The notes beneath the pieces are model-generated. The model had not been told where the DNA came from, ran no database searches, and saw only the letters and a list, made by a program, of their open reading frames with translations. A stretch of DNA of 64,000 bases from a virus, in IMG/VR virus record IMGVR_UViG_3300045973_000169, positions 77,000 through 140,999 of that record; one strand, 5' to 3'. This document shows positions 62,665-64,000 of this stretch, piece by piece (position 1 is the first letter of the stretch; every line of letters begins with the position of its first letter). A program made the position numbers and the translations under genes.

Positions 62665-63930
62665 TTAATTATCGTAAACTGCGACATGTTCTGATGCATC
62701 GACAGGGACAGGTAAATTTACTAGTCCTAGGATGTCATAAATTAGATCTAAGAAGCCATAGTTCCCACCAAGGACAATATACCTTTTTGGATTTCCTTCG
62801 CCTACAGCGACCTCTGAGGTGTCTTGAATATAGAAGATATCTCCTCTTATAGATCCATTCACTCCGCCAGCAGAAAATAGATTTGTGAGATACTTCATTG
62901 TTGCTGAACTGTTTTCAGTATCATATATAATGCATTGGTTCGGTGGTATTAGTGTATTGAGTGTTTCATTATGCATATGGAATGGCTTATACATGATAGC
63001 ATATTGGTTATACTTTGTTAATAGTGGTGATTGAACTGTAAAATAAGTTGACTTAATATCATGGGTATCAGTAACAGGAGTATAAGTAATAGGCATCCTT
63101 GTTCCTGAGTTGAGCCAATAAGCTCCACCATTATCACCAACTGATTCCCAGTTAGCATTTAGTATAAAGCATTTAGGTTGCCCTGTAGTAAAATCATATG
63201 AATGACCAATACAATATTCACACGTTCTTCTTTCACAGGTTTGTGAACCAGATGCAGACGATGAATATATACATGGAGTCTTTATAGTCCAGTATGAATT
63301 ATTCTCTAATGGGAGTGCATAAGCTTTATTATAAATCCCATCATAAATATTTGGGTCAGCAGCATACATAGACTTAATTGAGAATGATATAGAAGGAGAT
63401 GCTTTCTTAATCTTGAGGTATCTAATAGTTCCGGTGATAGGCAACGAAACCCATTTATAAGTTCCACCAGTATCAGGTAAATCTACCCAAGTATTGGCTA
63501 ACCCATTTAGGTTAAATACTTGCCCTGCTCCATTATAATAAACTCCAAACTCATATCCATTATAAGCATTGACTGGGATACCTACATTAATAAGATCAGT
63601 TGGGAAATCTAATATCCCTGTTGTAGAATTATATGCAGTAGCATCAAGTCCCCATACCATATCTATAAATTGGAGAGATGGTATTAAATTCATTGGTTTA
63701 TATAACTTATCTGTTCTGCCTATAGCACTAGAGATATTAAAAAGCATTTTTCTATTTTCATCTTTAGTGACATGATAGTCAACGCCATTCCCTAGGAAAG
63801 ACTCTAGCATAGAGAATGCAGTTTCTAACTGTGCAAATGTCCCACTAAATTTAGTAGGAGAAGGATTCTCTGCAGTTAAGAATCTAGTTTGCTTAGGTAA
63901 GAATTGTGGGAATAATTGTGTTTCTGACAT
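62665..63930 (-). CDS. Hypothetical structural (tail) protein, 421 residues
   Basis: Beta-rich with a CERRTCEYCIGHSYDF Cys cluster (residues about 230-245) that may bind metal. N-terminus MSETQLFPQFLPKQTRFLTA. Neighbouring tail genes suggest a baseplate or fibre protein. No family is recognised. Confidence 0.65.
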   Translation of the reverse strand: MSETQLFPQFLPKQTRFLTAENPSPTKFSGTFAQLETAFSMLESFLGNGVDYHVTKDENRKMLFNISSAIGRTDKLYKPMNLIPSLQFIDMVWGLDATAYNSTTGILDFPTDLINVGIPVNAYNGYEFGVYYNGAGQVFNLNGLANTWVDLPDTGGTYKWVSLPITGTIRYLKIKKASPSISFSIKSMYAADPNIYDGIYNKAYALPLENNSYWTIKTPCIYSSSASGSQTCERRTCEYCIGHSYDFTTGQPKCFILNANWESVGDNGGAYWLNSGTRMPITYTPVTDTHDIKSTYFTVQSPLLTKYNQYAIMYKPFHMHNETLNTLIPPNQCIIYDTENSSATMKYLTNLFSAGGVNGSIRGDIFYIQDTSEVAVGEGNPKRYIVLGGNYGFLDLIYDILGLVNLPVPVDASEHVAVYDN

Positions 63931-63942
63931 TCTATCTCTCCG

Positions 63943-64000
63943 TTAAGTTACTTGTAAAATAAATGGATTTACTATATGAGCATCTACGCCAGGACATCTA
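63943..64000 (-). CDS. 3' end of a further minus-strand gene (partial)
   Basis: The frame is open from the window edge to TAA at 63945-63943 and encodes the last 18 or so residues, ending VNPFILQVT. It precedes the 62665 gene in the same direction, so it is probably another tail gene cut by the window edge. Confidence 0.45.
   Translation of the reverse strand, partial: RCPGVDAHIVNPFILQVT

Noticed and set aside
1-64000. Alternative genetic code (TAG or TGA reassigned)
   Set aside because: TAA, TAG and TGA all end well-delimited genes, and no conserved protein runs through a stop except the frameshifted gene at the left edge.

Overview
The window looks like part of a large ('jumbo') lytic tailed-phage genome that infects a Gram-negative bacterium. 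It is strongly AT-rich, almost every base is coding, and genes overlap by 1-4 bases in long one-way runs. It carries a tRNA cluster, many homing endonucleases, its own replication and nucleotide genes, and tail and lysis genes on the opposite strand. Signal peptides and a spanin-like overlapping gene pair point to a Gram-negative host. Stop-codon use is normal (TAA, TAG and TGA all end genes). The phage and host cannot be named from the sequence alone. || Layout. 1-9040 (+): small accessory and nucleotide genes: a frameshifted metallophosphoesterase, an Hc1-like basic protein, a GC-rich palindrome island, a PcfJ-like protein, a 2H-phosphoesterase-like protein, a nucleoside deoxyribosyltransferase, and a WGR+PARP ADP-ribosyltransferase. 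9040-14500 (+): about 19 tRNA genes mixed with HNH endonucleases, ending in a strong terminator. 14600-26900 (+): mostly unknown small genes, plus DUF5662, a dATP/dGTP diphosphohydrolase-like protein, a glycosyltransferase/methyltransferase/radical-SAM block and a P-loop ATPase. 26900-49300 (+): replication, recombination and nucleotide block: ThyX, a DNA polymerase III alpha split into two genes, RecA, a 5'-3' exonuclease, a primase-helicase fusion, a Cas4-like nuclease, a RuvC-like resolvase, a sigma-like protein, dUTPase, ClpP, a B12-type ribonucleotide reductase, an ATP-grasp protein and PIN-PhoH. 49320-64000 (-): a convergent terminator, then a lysis-like block, small basic proteins, two tandem homing endonucleases, a 2170-residue modular tail fibre and further tail proteins. 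|| Main discovery. Nine endonuclease genes of unrelated catalytic families (GIY-YIG, HNH, Vsr-like) share one upstream module: the 10-mer GTTATTAACA (once GTTAATAACA), usually followed at once by an inverted repeat that pairs around the ribosome binding site and start codon. In at least five cases the bases just before this module are a decayed 5' piece of the gene that lies just after the endonuclease, and that gene (or tRNA) has a fresh 5' end that begins in or just after the endonuclease 3' end. The elements therefore seem to insert near the 5' end of a target, carry a replacement 5' end that rebuilds it, and leave the old 5' end as a stub. They are not introns, because the downstream target is complete. 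The same 10-mer without an endonuclease precedes a 35-codon ORF that ends in a perfect terminator, so it may be a phage promoter. || Other notable points: class II-shaped tRNAs with Trp, His and Asn anticodons; a polymerase split exactly at its catalytic Asp motif; a polylinker-like cluster of six-base palindromes; and a shuffled-cassette tail fibre.
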